A stretch of DNA of 64,000 bases from Bacillota bacterium (GTDB lineage Bacteria > Bacillota > Clostridia > Lachnospirales > Lachnospiraceae): assembly GCA_023418475.1 (NCBI GenBank), contig JAEZZO010000033.1, forward strand, positions 186,001-250,000. Reading direction: 5' to 3'. Of the stretch, positions 16,439-25,227 are shown one piece after another. Position 1 is the stretch's first letter. Every line of letters begins with the position of its first letter. A program made the translations under genes and the position numbers. Under the pieces are notes generated by a model, which saw only the letters and a program-made list of their open reading frames with translations, had not been told where the DNA came from and ran no database searches.

Positions 16439-17086
16439 TTAATTAGTATCATATCCGATTGCTTTTTTCGGGCATATATAAACACATTTACCACATTGAA
16501 TGCAATCCGGATGGCTTAATAAGTTTCCTTTGTAATCATAAGGCACTATTCCTAAAGGACATTTCTTTTCGCAGATTTTACAGGATACACACGAGCTTGA
16601 AATCCTCAGCATGTCTCTGGATCGTCTGTGACTGGCAATGAACGAGGCAATTGTACCCATTGGACAAAAATGGCACCAGGTTCGGTGATTATAAAAGAGT
16701 GACAGCAAAATACCGATAATAGTCGTTACTACTATGATACGATAAAATACCAGACCTATTCCATAGGCGTCTCCATAGTTCGATATAATTCCGAAGGTAA
16801 ACATACCCATTAATAAGAATATCATAATGATGCGGAATAATTTTGATTTCAGAAACCCTGGTACCTTATTCTTCTTGCTGAATTTAATGACAATATTATC
16901 ATAAAAACTTCCCCTTGGACAGAAGTTACCGCACCAAAATCTTCCCTTTCGGAAGGAAATCAGAATAGGTGCTGCCATACATACCACAGCAGCCATTGCA
17001 AAACGCAGGTCGAATAAGCCTAAGCTTATAAAAGCAATGAGTAAAACATAAGAATATCTTTTCCATAAAGCTGTAAAATTTTTCAT
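16439..17086 (-). CDS. NapH-like membrane 4Fe-4S binding protein
   Basis: The 215-residue protein has four or five membrane helices. It carries two membrane-edge cysteine motifs, CGNFCPRGS near residues 52-60 and CHFCPMG near 138-144. At the C-terminus are two ferredoxin-type clusters, CVSCKICEKKCP near 167-178 and CIQCGKCVYICP near 196-207. Proteins of this type pass electrons across or along the membrane. It is the first gene of a probable two-gene operon with the CcdA-TlpA fusion, about 100 bases from that start codon. The pairing suggests reducing power for extracytoplasmic thiols, but this is inference. The donor is unknown. Confidence 0.85.
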   Translation of the reverse strand: MKNFTALWKRYSYVLLIAFISLGLFDLRFAMAAVVCMAAPILISFRKGRFWCGNFCPRGSFYDNIVIKFSKKNKVPGFLKSKLFRIIMIFLLMGMFTFGIISNYGDAYGIGLVFYRIIVVTTIIGILLSLFYNHRTWCHFCPMGTIASFIASHRRSRDMLRISSSCVSCKICEKKCPLGIVPYDYKGNLLSHPDCIQCGKCVYICPKKAIGYDTN

Positions 17087-17324
17087 GTGACTCTCCAGTT
17101 AATTGTTTTTTTATTGCAATGTATATACAATCATATAGTATAGAGAATTTCCAATCATTATCAGTGATTTAATCACATAGGGATAGTTAATTGAACTTAA
17201 TTGTGAACCTGAATAAATTGTAGAACAGGTAAATTATGTATAGGAAAATATCATTGATTGGGAAGATGAAGGAAAGAAACTTATTCTATAATATAAGAAT
17301 ATGAAAAGATTTCTTAAAAACAAT

Positions 17325-17416
17325 ACAGCCCAGGCGAGCTCCGTATGATATATCCGGTAACGATATTTTATTGTTGTTTAATATCCGGATGTATAGAACG
17401 ATTTTAACTGGGCTGT
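17325..17416 (-). terminator. Terminator of the glycosyltransferase gene
   Basis: On the minus strand ACAGCCCAG (17416-17408) pairs with CTGGGCTGT (17333-17325), and inner ATCCGG/CCGGAT arms extend the structure. Downstream in that direction the sequence is T-rich (ATTGTTTTTAAG). It closes the gene ending at 17448. The other part of the 17087-17447 gap is AT-rich and shows no gene. Confidence 0.6.
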
Positions 17417-17447
17417 TCATTTATGTGTATATAATGATAATACTCTG

Positions 17448-18656
17448 TTACTTCATTGTCATGACTAATTCAGATGTTTTGGAGTAATCTTTATGATCAG
17501 ATTCTATCAGTTTATCCAGTACTTCGGCTCGAGAAGCCCAGGTGTGCAGGCTTTTTGCTTTTCGATAACCATTTTGAATAATTTCCCCGGAAACATCCGG
17601 ATTACGCAGTAAACTATCTACAATACCGGGTAACTTCTCAATTTGGGATAAGGAGTAATAAACAATTTCTTTATTATCCACCAGATTTTTTCGCAACCAG
17701 GTACTGTCGTCACTTAAGCATAGGGAACCATTTAGCATGGAATTAAAAATTCTGTCATGCGCACCGTCCTTAAACCAGGGCATTACATTGAGAGATATCT
17801 TTGCATCACCAATTGCTTCAAGACATCCCAGCGAATCCTGAGGACCGTAAATAATCAGATTTTCGGAATGCTTACATTCTAAATACTCCCAGCCCGAACC
17901 GTACACATGAACCTTAAAACCGTTGTCTGCCAGAGTTTTGATAACAAGGCCGCGGAAATGAAAACGGACATATAGGTCTATAAAAATCATATTTTCCATA
18001 CATAATTTCAAATCTTCATTACTTGGATTGTCCATTTCCCGTATCAGATGTATTTCAAAAACCTCATCCATTCCCAGATCGGGATGCGTAATTAAATCTT
18101 TAATGATACTACGGTAAAATGCAGTATATTCGTCATCAATACGTGTAATATATTTATCAAATTTACTTGGAGGAGTATAGTTTCCGGTAAATACAATATC
18201 CTTGCTGCGCTCCTTGTAAGGTTTATGAAATAGTCCTGTTCCGGCGAGAGGCAGAAATGGTCCCCGCTTAATTTCAGGAAAGTATCGTTTCATATAAAAC
18301 TCATGTTCTCGATCAATTGATATATTTACATATTGGGGAGGTACTGCTTCCAGAAATTTATGATAATAGAAGGGATGGTCAAGAACGATATTATAACAGG
18401 GAATATCTTCGATCTCCCAGAAAAAGCGGTTATTATTATAGAAGGGTCTCTCAAAATTAAGTCCATGAAAATTGAAAGTAATTACAACTGTATTTCCATC
18501 TTCTATAAAATTACATAAGGAGGGGAAATCACGATCCTCTTCCTGCAGCTGGTACAGAAATATTTCATGCCCCATTTCCTGAAAAGATTTTGCAAGCTGC
18601 AAAGTAAAGTATTCCGATGTTTCTATTCCACCAACAAACATAATAATTTTTGTCAT
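17448..18656 (-). CDS. CgeB-like glycosyltransferase family protein
   Basis: The 402-residue protein has a two-domain GT-B look. The N-terminal half opens with MTKIIMFVGGIETSEYF, and the C-terminal half carries the pattern typical of CgeB/GT1-like enzymes: SLNVMPWFKDGAHDRIFNSML near residue 295, then GSLCLSDDSTWL and a terminal helix with KAKSLHTWASRAEVL. Such proteins glycosylate spore-surface or envelope components in Firmicutes. The acceptor here is unknown. No signal peptide or membrane segment is visible, so it acts in the cytoplasm. It is monocistronic on the minus strand and divergent from the two-component system at 19032. Confidence 0.75.
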   Translation of the reverse strand: MTKIIMFVGGIETSEYFTLQLAKSFQEMGHEIFLYQLQEEDRDFPSLCNFIEDGNTVVITFNFHGLNFERPFYNNNRFFWEIEDIPCYNIVLDHPFYYHKFLEAVPPQYVNISIDREHEFYMKRYFPEIKRGPFLPLAGTGLFHKPYKERSKDIVFTGNYTPPSKFDKYITRIDDEYTAFYRSIIKDLITHPDLGMDEVFEIHLIREMDNPSNEDLKLCMENMIFIDLYVRFHFRGLVIKTLADNGFKVHVYGSGWEYLECKHSENLIIYGPQDSLGCLEAIGDAKISLNVMPWFKDGAHDRIFNSMLNGSLCLSDDSTWLRKNLVDNKEIVYYSLSQIEKLPGIVDSLLRNPDVSGEIIQNGYRKAKSLHTWASRAEVLDKLIESDHKDYSKTSELVMTMK

Positions 18657-18942
18657 ATTCTTGTCCTCTATTCTTCATTACTGCGACTGCTATTTAAGTA
18701 ACTTAAGTATTATTAGAAATACTGGAATATAATGATATACCCGGTATATAAACTCGTCGGACATACTGAGCAAAACCGAAGATATATGAACTACAAAATT
18801 ATGAGACGCAATCATATATAAATTAATATTATTATTTTTCGGAATTTAAATCAATGTGAAATATAACCTATATTTTGTAATTTTTTGTGTTATGAACAGT
18901 AATCCGTTCGCAATTTGACAGGCAGTAGAATAAAACAATTCT

Positions 18943-18971
18943 TTGCATTTTGTAAAAGTATGAAGTAGAAT
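18943..18971 (+). promoter_or_regulatory. Probable promoter of the 19032 two-component system
   Basis: TTGCAT (18943-18948) and TAGAAT (18966-18971) are separated by 17 bases, and the first start codon lies about 60 bases on. The rest of the 18657-19031 gap is AT-rich without other recognised features. Confidence 0.45.
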
Positions 18972-19031
18972 GGAAGAAAATAATACATATAGTTATTGAT
19001 GTGAAAAATAAATATTCAGGTGAAAATTCTT

Positions 19032-19757
19032 ATGATAAAGATAGCAGTCTGTGATGACGAGGAAAGAGAGTTAACCAGAACAAAAGAGATCTGTAACGCC
19101 TATTCCTGCGGCCACCCTGGTTATGATTTGAAAATTGTACCCTTTATAACGGCTGAGGAATTTCTTCTCCATATTGAAAAACAGGAGAAATTCGATTTAT
19201 TGCTGCTGGATATCTATATGCCTAATATTACAGGAATGCAATTAGCCCATATTGTAAGAGAAAAAGGGGATGAGTGTCAGATAATTTTTTTGACTACTTC
19301 CTTAAGTCATGCAATTGAAGCGTTTTCTTTGCATGCGGTACATTATCTCGTGAAGCCGTACACGCAAAAACAACTGCAGGATGCACTCGATAAAGCATTA
19401 TCAAGGATAGAGAAAAATCATAAGGCATATACCATCTTAAAAACAACGGCCGGAATACAGAAAATCAATTATATGGATTTTGTATACGCGGAAACGCAAA
19501 AGCATAATCAACTTATCCATATGACAGACGGTAAATGCCATACTGTACGCATCACCTCCGCCGGGTTATATGAGCTTCTTACATCGGATAAACGTTTTTT
19601 TAAATGTGGCAGTACCTATCTCATAAATTTAGGAAAGATCGAAGAGCTTACAGCAAAGTACATACAATTTGAAAATGGGAAGCAGATTCCCATGCAGCGC
19701 CGCCAATACCGGGAGTTAGTCAGCCTTTATACCAAATATTCATTGGAGGAAAGCTAA
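19032..19757 (+). CDS. LytTR family response regulator
   Basis: From the ATG at 19032 (ribosome site AGGTGA) the protein has 241 residues. A receiver domain occupies about residues 1-120, with acidic pocket CDDEE at 7-11, phosphoacceptor aspartate in LLLLDIYMP near residue 61 and conserved lysine in LVKPYT near 108. A LytTR DNA-binding domain follows (about 138-238, ending YRELVSLYTKYSL). LytTR regulators bind paired direct repeats and commonly control quorum-sensing or surface functions. The gene is followed without a gap by its sensor kinase (TAAATG). A GTG at 19020 could add four residues but has poorer support. Confidence 0.92.
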   Translation: MIKIAVCDDEERELTRTKEICNAYSCGHPGYDLKIVPFITAEEFLLHIEKQEKFDLLLLDIYMPNITGMQLAHIVREKGDECQIIFLTTSLSHAIEAFSLHAVHYLVKPYTQKQLQDALDKALSRIEKNHKAYTILKTTAGIQKINYMDFVYAETQKHNQLIHMTDGKCHTVRITSAGLYELLTSDKRFFKCGSTYLINLGKIEELTAKYIQFENGKQIPMQRRQYRELVSLYTKYSLEES

Positions 19758-21035
19758 ATGAATTATTCCGCCTTATTCATACCTGTCGTTACACTGATCA
19801 CTGCACAGATTACCGTATTGGATTTGGCACGATTTCGATTTCATGCCAGGAAAATGCTACTTATCGTCATTCTTGAGTTTATTGTGCAGGTTGCACTAAA
19901 CGCTGCTGTTCTACTCTTTCAAGGTCTGCAGTGTTATGGAAGATTGTACTTTATAACAATGGATATCCCGGCAATTCTTATATTCTACTATAGCTCCAGA
20001 CGAAGGGATTGCCGTGACTTATTTACGGTATTAATCACTATATTTATAAGCTTTGCCATTTCAATCCCGTCGATGGGAATACAGAAGTATTTAGGGTTTG
20101 GATACTGGTTATATAATTTGCTGCGAATCATTATTTATACAGGGGTCATCTTCTCGCTTCATTATTTTGTGAGAAAGAGATATTTACAAATTCAAGAGGA
20201 AATTGAGAAAGGCTGGGGTGTTTTTTGTATCCTGCCGGTAATCGGTATACTTCTTCTATATTATGAATATCTGCAGTACAGTGAGAATGGAGATTTTTTA
20301 AGAGTATTTGGAAGCTGCTCTATCATAGCAATCATTATGGTCATAGTTTTCTGTGTGTTTTATTATATTCTGAATGAGCTCCATGAAAAATATATTGTAT
20401 TAGAACAAAGGCGTACTCTTATCATGCAAAATAAAGCACAGCGAGATCTCTTTGAGCAGCAGAGAGATGCGGCTGAGAAGACAAACCGGCGTTTTCATGA
20501 TCTTCGGCATAATATGTTGATGCTGATGGAGCTATTAGAAGCCGGAGATACAAAAACCGCATTGACTTACCTGAAAGAACAGCAGGGCATGGGAGAAATA
20601 ACGAAGGAAGAATACTGCAAACATCCGGCGGTCAACAGTATTTTATACTGTTGGGCTGCTAAAGCCAGAAGAGCAGACTGTAAGGTGGAAATACATACGG
20701 ATGTACCGGAACAGCTAGGTATTGATCCAATGGAATTAGCGGCACTTTTTGCAAATGCATTTGAGAATGCATATGAGGGATGCCTGCGCCTTGCGGATCA
20801 TAAATTGAAATTCATCAGAGTGGAGGCAAATTATAACGGAAGGCGTCTGGCAATCGGATTTACGAATTCATGTACGGAAGATATATGTTTTGAAGGAAAA
20901 TATCCGGTTTCTTCAAAGAAAGATGGCGGAATAGGCACAAAAAGCATGGATTATACCGTAAAACGTTACCAGGGTTCCTCTTGCTTTGAGGCAAAGGATG
21001 GAGTGTTTTCAGCAAGATTTGTATTAAACGTTTGA
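19758..21035 (+). CDS. GHKL-domain sensor histidine kinase (AgrC-like)
   Basis: The 425-residue protein has about six membrane helices in its first 220 residues. The kinase core has FHDLRHNMLMLMELL near residues 246-260, where the histidine is the probable phosphorylation site. An ATPase domain follows, with N box ALFANAFENAYEGC near 328-341 and GGIGTKSMDYTVKRY near 394-408. This layout matches kinases that sense peptide signals. No agrD or agrB homologue is visible nearby, so the ligand is unknown. The start codon follows directly on the response regulator stop, with GGAGG just upstream, so the two are translated together. Confidence 0.9.
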   Translation: MNYSALFIPVVTLITAQITVLDLARFRFHARKMLLIVILEFIVQVALNAAVLLFQGLQCYGRLYFITMDIPAILIFYYSSRRRDCRDLFTVLITIFISFAISIPSMGIQKYLGFGYWLYNLLRIIIYTGVIFSLHYFVRKRYLQIQEEIEKGWGVFCILPVIGILLLYYEYLQYSENGDFLRVFGSCSIIAIIMVIVFCVFYYILNELHEKYIVLEQRRTLIMQNKAQRDLFEQQRDAAEKTNRRFHDLRHNMLMLMELLEAGDTKTALTYLKEQQGMGEITKEEYCKHPAVNSILYCWAAKARRADCKVEIHTDVPEQLGIDPMELAALFANAFENAYEGCLRLADHKLKFIRVEANYNGRRLAIGFTNSCTEDICFEGKYPVSSKKDGGIGTKSMDYTVKRYQGSSCFEAKDGVFSARFVLNV

Positions 21036-21202
21036 ATGGCCACGAACTGTAACGATAAGTCTTTTGCTGCTGAAAATTCTATATAATTCTCACTTTTCAA
21101 ATAGGAGTATATCTGTTATATTAGTAGGAAAAGAAAGTAAAAACATGTATTTTCTGTATATATTACGATAATAATTTTAAATAATATTAATATGCTTCGA
21201 AT

Positions 21203-21279
21203 GTCAAAAGCCTAAAAATGATTTGCCAGATGAATATATAAGCACTCATATTCATCTGCATAACCTGGATCAGGTTTTT
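21203..21279 (+). repeat. Dispersed intergenic hairpin repeat, copy A
   Basis: This is a roughly 77-base structured element. It starts TCAAAAGCCT and contains the hairpin arms AGATGAATAT (21229-21238) and ATATTCATCT (21248-21257). It ends with a small CCTGGATCAGG palindrome followed by T residues. A near-identical copy lies in reverse orientation at 34829-34906, and a diverged copy, also reversed relative to this one, at 55516-55590. All three are intergenic. Confidence 0.75.
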
Positions 21280-21316
21280 AACAATCGAATCTTAATAATA
21301 TGAAAGGATGAAAAAA

Positions 21317-21661
21317 ATGCCATACATTACTACAAAAACGACGGTTGCCATTAGCCCTGAAAAACAAGAGACAATTAAGAAGAGACTGGGAAAAGCCATT
21401 GAGTTAATTCCCGGAAAAAGTGAAAGCTGGTTGATGCTTTCCTTTGAGGATAGCAGTATCATGTATTTTAAAGGAAGTGATGCAAAACCGCTTGCATTTG
21501 TTGAGGTAAAAATTTTCGGAAAGGCATCCGCTGACGCCTACAGGAAACTTACGAGTGCCATCACAGAAATTCTCAAAGAGGAGCTTGGTATTGCACCGGA
21601 TTGCATCTATGTAAAATATGAGGAAGCGGCAAACTGGGGTTGGAACGGTAATAATTTTTAA
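21317..21661 (+). CDS. MIF / phenylpyruvate tautomerase-like protein
   Basis: The tautomerase superfamily uses an N-terminal proline, exposed after removal of methionine, as catalytic base. Here the ATG at 21317 is followed at once by Pro (MPYITTKTTV), which settles the start over the upstream ATG at 21308. The 114-residue protein shows family features: PGKSESWLMLSFEDS near residues 33-47, AFVEVKIFGK near 60-69, and the C-terminal YVKYEEAANWGWNGNNF. Bacterial members form trimers and tautomerise keto-enol substrates such as phenylpyruvate. The natural substrate is not known. No operon partner is evident. Confidence 0.88.
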   Translation: MPYITTKTTVAISPEKQETIKKRLGKAIELIPGKSESWLMLSFEDSSIMYFKGSDAKPLAFVEVKIFGKASADAYRKLTSAITEILKEELGIAPDCIYVKYEEAANWGWNGNNF

Positions 21662-21825
21662 CTTCCAGGAACTGGACTTTTGCCTACGCTGATTACCAGA
21701 TGAAGGAAATGAAGCGAGTCCCGGTCTGATTCATAGAAGCATAGATACACCCAGATTAATCCGGTAACTATATTTTTACCTTTGATGCTTAAATCATAGT
21801 ATTATCTTATGAAAGGATAGTAATA

Positions 21826-22383
21826 ATGCCGCAATTTACCAAGAACGCAATTATTGATTCATTCATTAAATTGCTGAATGAGAAGCCACTTGATAAGATT
21901 ACAGTGAAGGATATTGTCGAGGACTGTGGTATTAATCGTAACACATTTTACTATTATTTCAGTGATATCCGTACTCTTGTCGTTGCGATACTTAATAAGG
22001 AAACCGAGGATGTACTGTCTAAGCATATCAGGGATGAATCCTGGGAAGAAGGATTTATTGCTGCGGTAGCGTTTGCTCTGGAAAATAAAAAAGCAATTTA
22101 CCACATCTATAATTCGGTGAGTAAAGACGAACTGGAACGTTATTTAAATACTATTGCGGAAGATGTTATGAGGAGATACATTCATTTTGTATCTGACGGG
22201 TTTGAAATAGCGAAAGAGGATAAAGAACTGATCATCAGTTTCTATAAATGTGCGCTTGTTGGAATGGTACTTGACTGGACCGGCAGTGGTATGAAGAATA
22301 ATCCTGAAGAGCTCATTCGAAGGTTAGGTAAATTATTCGAGGGAAATATCATCCATTCCCTGGAGTTATGCAGCAAGCAGTGA
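21826..22383 (+). CDS. TetR/AcrR family transcriptional regulator
   Basis: The 185-residue protein has an N-terminal TetR helix-turn-helix (TVKDIVEDCGINRNTFYYYFSD near residues 25-46, by its ends) and a helical ligand-binding C-terminal half of the DhaS-like type. The ATG has GAAAGGA upstream. It precedes the DUF308-MMPL-heptad protein operon on the same strand, separated by a strong terminator and a new promoter. It is therefore the most likely regulator of that exporter, an arrangement common for MMPL genes. The ligand is unknown. Confidence 0.88.
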   Translation: MPQFTKNAIIDSFIKLLNEKPLDKITVKDIVEDCGINRNTFYYYFSDIRTLVVAILNKETEDVLSKHIRDESWEEGFIAAVAFALENKKAIYHIYNSVSKDELERYLNTIAEDVMRRYIHFVSDGFEIAKEDKELIISFYKCALVGMVLDWTGSGMKNNPEELIRRLGKLFEGNIIHSLELCSKQ

Positions 22384-22426
22384 TATCAGACAGATAAGCC
22401 TGAATGTCTAAAGTTTAGTCAAATAG

Positions 22427-22464
22427 AGAGAAATGCATGATTTTTGTGCATTTCTCTTTTTTTG
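22427..22464 (+). terminator. Rho-independent terminator of the TetR gene
   Basis: AGAGAAATGCA (22427-22437) pairs perfectly with TGCATTTCTCT (22447-22457), an 11-bp stem with a 9-base loop, followed by seven T residues. It is a textbook terminator. A TATAAT at 22492-22497, 34 bases beyond the stem, probably belongs to the promoter of the next operon. Confidence 0.85.
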
Positions 22465-22524
22465 ACTGTTCAAATTGTCTAGCAGCAACCATATAATATG
22501 GAAAAGAAAGGAGAGTGAGTTAAG

Positions 22525-23094
22525 ATGAAAGGGATACGAACAGCGAGGTGGGGATACATAATTGCATCCGTGATATTTTGCTTAGCCGGTATTTTACTGA
22601 TAATTTATCCGGATATTTCTGTAGAAATAGTATTTCGATTTTCAGGAATATTCCTGATTCTGTACAGTATTATAAAAATTATTGGTTATTTTGCAAAAGA
22701 TCAATATTGTCTGGCTTTTCAATTCGATCTGGCTTTAGGTCTGATGTTTTTTTCTATTGGCTGTGTGATGTTTTTTCGTGTTAGGGAAAGCTTGTTATTT
22801 CTGCAGTTGGTGATTGGTATAATTATTCTGACGGATGGCTTGTTTAAGTTTCAGATTGCCGCTGATGCAAAGAGGTTCGGTTTAGTCAAATGGTGGGTGA
22901 TTATGCTGATTGCAATATTGGTATGTATTTTCGGTCTGTTGTTGATTGCAAATCCATTTCAGGGAGCGCTACTCATTATGAGGATGATAGGAATTACCCT
23001 TTTGCTGGAGGGGATATTAAATCTGTGCGTAGCTCTATATACAATAAAATATCTGAAAAAGAAGAATCCGGATATCTTAGACTTTAAGAATTAG
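22525..23094 (+). CDS. DUF308 / HdeD-like membrane protein
   Basis: The 189-residue protein has six membrane helices arranged as three similar pairs, with the DUF308 pattern (G-I-LL-I-YP-D in the first pair, FGLLLIANPF in the third). It starts with an ATG after AAGGAGAG. HdeD-like proteins are linked to acid or stress tolerance in enterobacteria, but the clostridial versions are uncharacterised. It is the first gene of the operon, 10 bases before the MMPL gene, so it may assist or be co-regulated with that transporter. Confidence 0.8.
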   Translation: MKGIRTARWGYIIASVIFCLAGILLIIYPDISVEIVFRFSGIFLILYSIIKIIGYFAKDQYCLAFQFDLALGLMFFSIGCVMFFRVRESLLFLQLVIGIIILTDGLFKFQIAADAKRFGLVKWWVIMLIAILVCIFGLLLIANPFQGALLIMRMIGITLLLEGILNLCVALYTIKYLKKKNPDILDFKN

Positions 23095-23104
23095 GAGGAT
23101 AGAA

Positions 23105-25180
23105 ATGATTAAGTTTAGTAAAGCGATCGTAAAATATCGTATTCCGATTTTGATTATTGCAGTTATGCTGCTGCTTCCTTCCTTCATTGGGATAGCAAGG
23201 ACAAGAATCAATTATGATATGCTGACTTATCTGCCCAAGGATATGGAAACCGTCAAGGGACAGGATATCCTGATGCAGGATTTCGGCAAGGGAGCATTTT
23301 CCTTTCTTATTGTGGAGGGAATGCAGGATAAGGATATTGCAGCACTCAAAAGTAAGATCGAACTAGTAAAGCATGTGGACACCGTTTTATGGTATAACAG
23401 TATTTTTGATATAACTGTTCCGAAAGAAATACTACCGGATAAATATTATAATGCATTCAATTCCAAGGATGCAACGATGATAGCAGTCTTCTTTGATACC
23501 TCCACATCCTCGGATGAAACAATAAAAGCGATCGGCGATATTCGTGCTGTCGCCGGAAAGCAGTGCTATGTTTCTGGCATGTCAGCACTGGTTACAGATT
23601 TAAAGAATTTATGTGAAAAAGAAGAGCCGATTTATGTCGGTCTTGCTATTTTTCTATCCTGCATTGCTATGATGATTTTTATGGACAGCTTTCTAATTCC
23701 CATTATTTTTCTGGTCAGCATAGGAATTGCAATTATTATTAATCTGGGCAGCAATTACTTCCTGGGAGAAATATCTTACATTACAAAAGCACTCTCCGCT
23801 GTTTTACAGCTTGGAGTTACAATGGACTATTCGATTTTCCTGTGGCATAGTTATTCAGAGCAGATAGAGCGTTTTCAGGGCGATAAAAAGCGGGCGATGG
23901 CACATGCGATCAAGGCAACCTTTGTCGCAGTAACGGGAAGCTCACTTACAACCATTGCCGGCTTTATTGCGCTGTGCTTTATGAGCTATACACTGGGCAG
24001 GGATCTGGGTATTGTAATGGCGAAGGGTGTACTGCTTGGAGTAATTAGCTCCATTACAACGCTTCCGGCGCTAATCTTATTATTTGATAAGCAGATTGAA
24101 AAAACAAGACATAAACCCATCCTACCAAAAACCGCTAAATTTGCAGAATTTATTACCACACGTCCATGGATTGGAATTTTACTGTTTTGTATCCTGATTA
24201 TTCCGGCTTACATAGGATACTCTAAAACAAACGACAGTGTATATTATGATATGGGTGATAATCTGCCTCAGCATATTGAATATGTGAAAGCAAACAGGAA
24301 GCTGCAGGAATATTTCCAAGTGGGTTCGGAGCATATGGTTTTGGTCGATGCAGGAACAAGCCGCAAGGATGTAAAATCCATGATGAAGGAAATGGAGAAG
24401 GTAGACGGAGTAAAATATGTCCTGGGATTGGAATCCTTCGTCGGGTCACTTGTACCAGAGGATATCATTCCGAAGTCCGTGACGGATGTCCTGCAAAGTG
24501 ACAGATGGAAGCTGCTGCTGGTCAATTCGGAATATAAAACGGCAAGCAATGAGGTTAATTTTCAGATTAATGAGTTAAACTCAATTTTGAAAAAGTATGA
24601 TCCCAAGGGAATGCTTATTGGCGAGGCTCCGTGTACCAAGGATTTAATTGAGGTTACTAATCATGATTTTCAGGTTGTTAATCTGATATCGATTATAGCA
24701 ATATTTATCATTATTTTATTGGTGTTTAAGAGTATCTCGCTCCCTGTGATTTTGGTGGCGGTAATCGAATTTGCTATTTTTATTAATTTGGGGCTTCCTT
24801 ATTACTTAAATACTTCACTTCCCTTTGTGGCTCCTATTTGTATCAGTACCATACAGCTTGGTGCTACCGTAGATTATGCTATCTTAATGACTACCAGATA
24901 TAAGCGGGAACGAAGCTTAGGTCTGGATAAGCATAAAGCAGTTTCCACTGCGCTTGCAGTGTCAATTCCATCTATTATTGTAAGTGCAGTTGGTTTTTTT
25001 GCTGCGACCTTTGGGGTTGCGTTATATTCGGATATTGATATCATAAGCTCTATGTGCAATCTGATGGCACGAGGTGCAATTATCAGCATGCTTGCAGTTA
25101 TATTTATTCTGCCAGCAATGCTGAGCCTGTTTGATAGATTAATCTGTTCAACCAGTATGGGATTTCGGCTGAAAATATAA
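23105..25180 (+). CDS. MMPL/RND family transporter
   Basis: The 691-residue protein is a two-fold repeated RND-type transporter of about 12 membrane helices, with outside loops near residues 30-170 and 370-520. Each half carries the D-Y motif needed for proton coupling: LGVTMDYSIFLW near 237-248 and LGATVDYAILMTTRYKRE near 583-600. MMPL proteins export lipids, peptides or drugs. The substrate here is unknown. The gene has AGGAGG at its start and is 11 bases from the next frame. The neighbouring heptad-repeat protein could be an extracytoplasmic partner, as is often seen for YhgE/MMPL-type loci in Firmicutes. Confidence 0.92.
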   Translation: MIKFSKAIVKYRIPILIIAVMLLLPSFIGIARTRINYDMLTYLPKDMETVKGQDILMQDFGKGAFSFLIVEGMQDKDIAALKSKIELVKHVDTVLWYNSIFDITVPKEILPDKYYNAFNSKDATMIAVFFDTSTSSDETIKAIGDIRAVAGKQCYVSGMSALVTDLKNLCEKEEPIYVGLAIFLSCIAMMIFMDSFLIPIIFLVSIGIAIIINLGSNYFLGEISYITKALSAVLQLGVTMDYSIFLWHSYSEQIERFQGDKKRAMAHAIKATFVAVTGSSLTTIAGFIALCFMSYTLGRDLGIVMAKGVLLGVISSITTLPALILLFDKQIEKTRHKPILPKTAKFAEFITTRPWIGILLFCILIIPAYIGYSKTNDSVYYDMGDNLPQHIEYVKANRKLQEYFQVGSEHMVLVDAGTSRKDVKSMMKEMEKVDGVKYVLGLESFVGSLVPEDIIPKSVTDVLQSDRWKLLLVNSEYKTASNEVNFQINELNSILKKYDPKGMLIGEAPCTKDLIEVTNHDFQVVNLISIIAIFIIILLVFKSISLPVILVAVIEFAIFINLGLPYYLNTSLPFVAPICISTIQLGATVDYAILMTTRYKRERSLGLDKHKAVSTALAVSIPSIIVSAVGFFAATFGVALYSDIDIISSMCNLMARGAIISMLAVIFILPAMLSLFDRLICSTSMGFRLKI

Positions 25181-25192
25181 TTGGTGAAAAGA

Positions 25193-25220
25193 TGCGTAAA
25201 AATCATACGCAGGAATGGAG
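25193..25220 (+). repeat. Ribosome-site hairpin element, copy 1
   Basis: The stem TGCGTA (25193-25198) / TACGCA (25206-25211) with a 7-base loop is followed by the conserved GGAATGGAG leading to the start codon at 25228. Two more copies, at 60093 and 60192, have TGCGCA on both arms, so one stem pair changes from T-A to C-G with pairing kept. If read as protein it gives MRKNHTQEWR, which matches the RRKHAQEWR encoded by the other copies, but the strong ribosome site downstream argues against translation from here. Confidence 0.65.
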
Positions 25221-25227
25221 GATAAGA

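Noticed and set aside
25192..25227. Longer N-terminus of the heptad-repeat protein
   Set aside because: The extra residues come from the repeated hairpin element. The ATG at 25228 has GGAATGGAGG at proper spacing.
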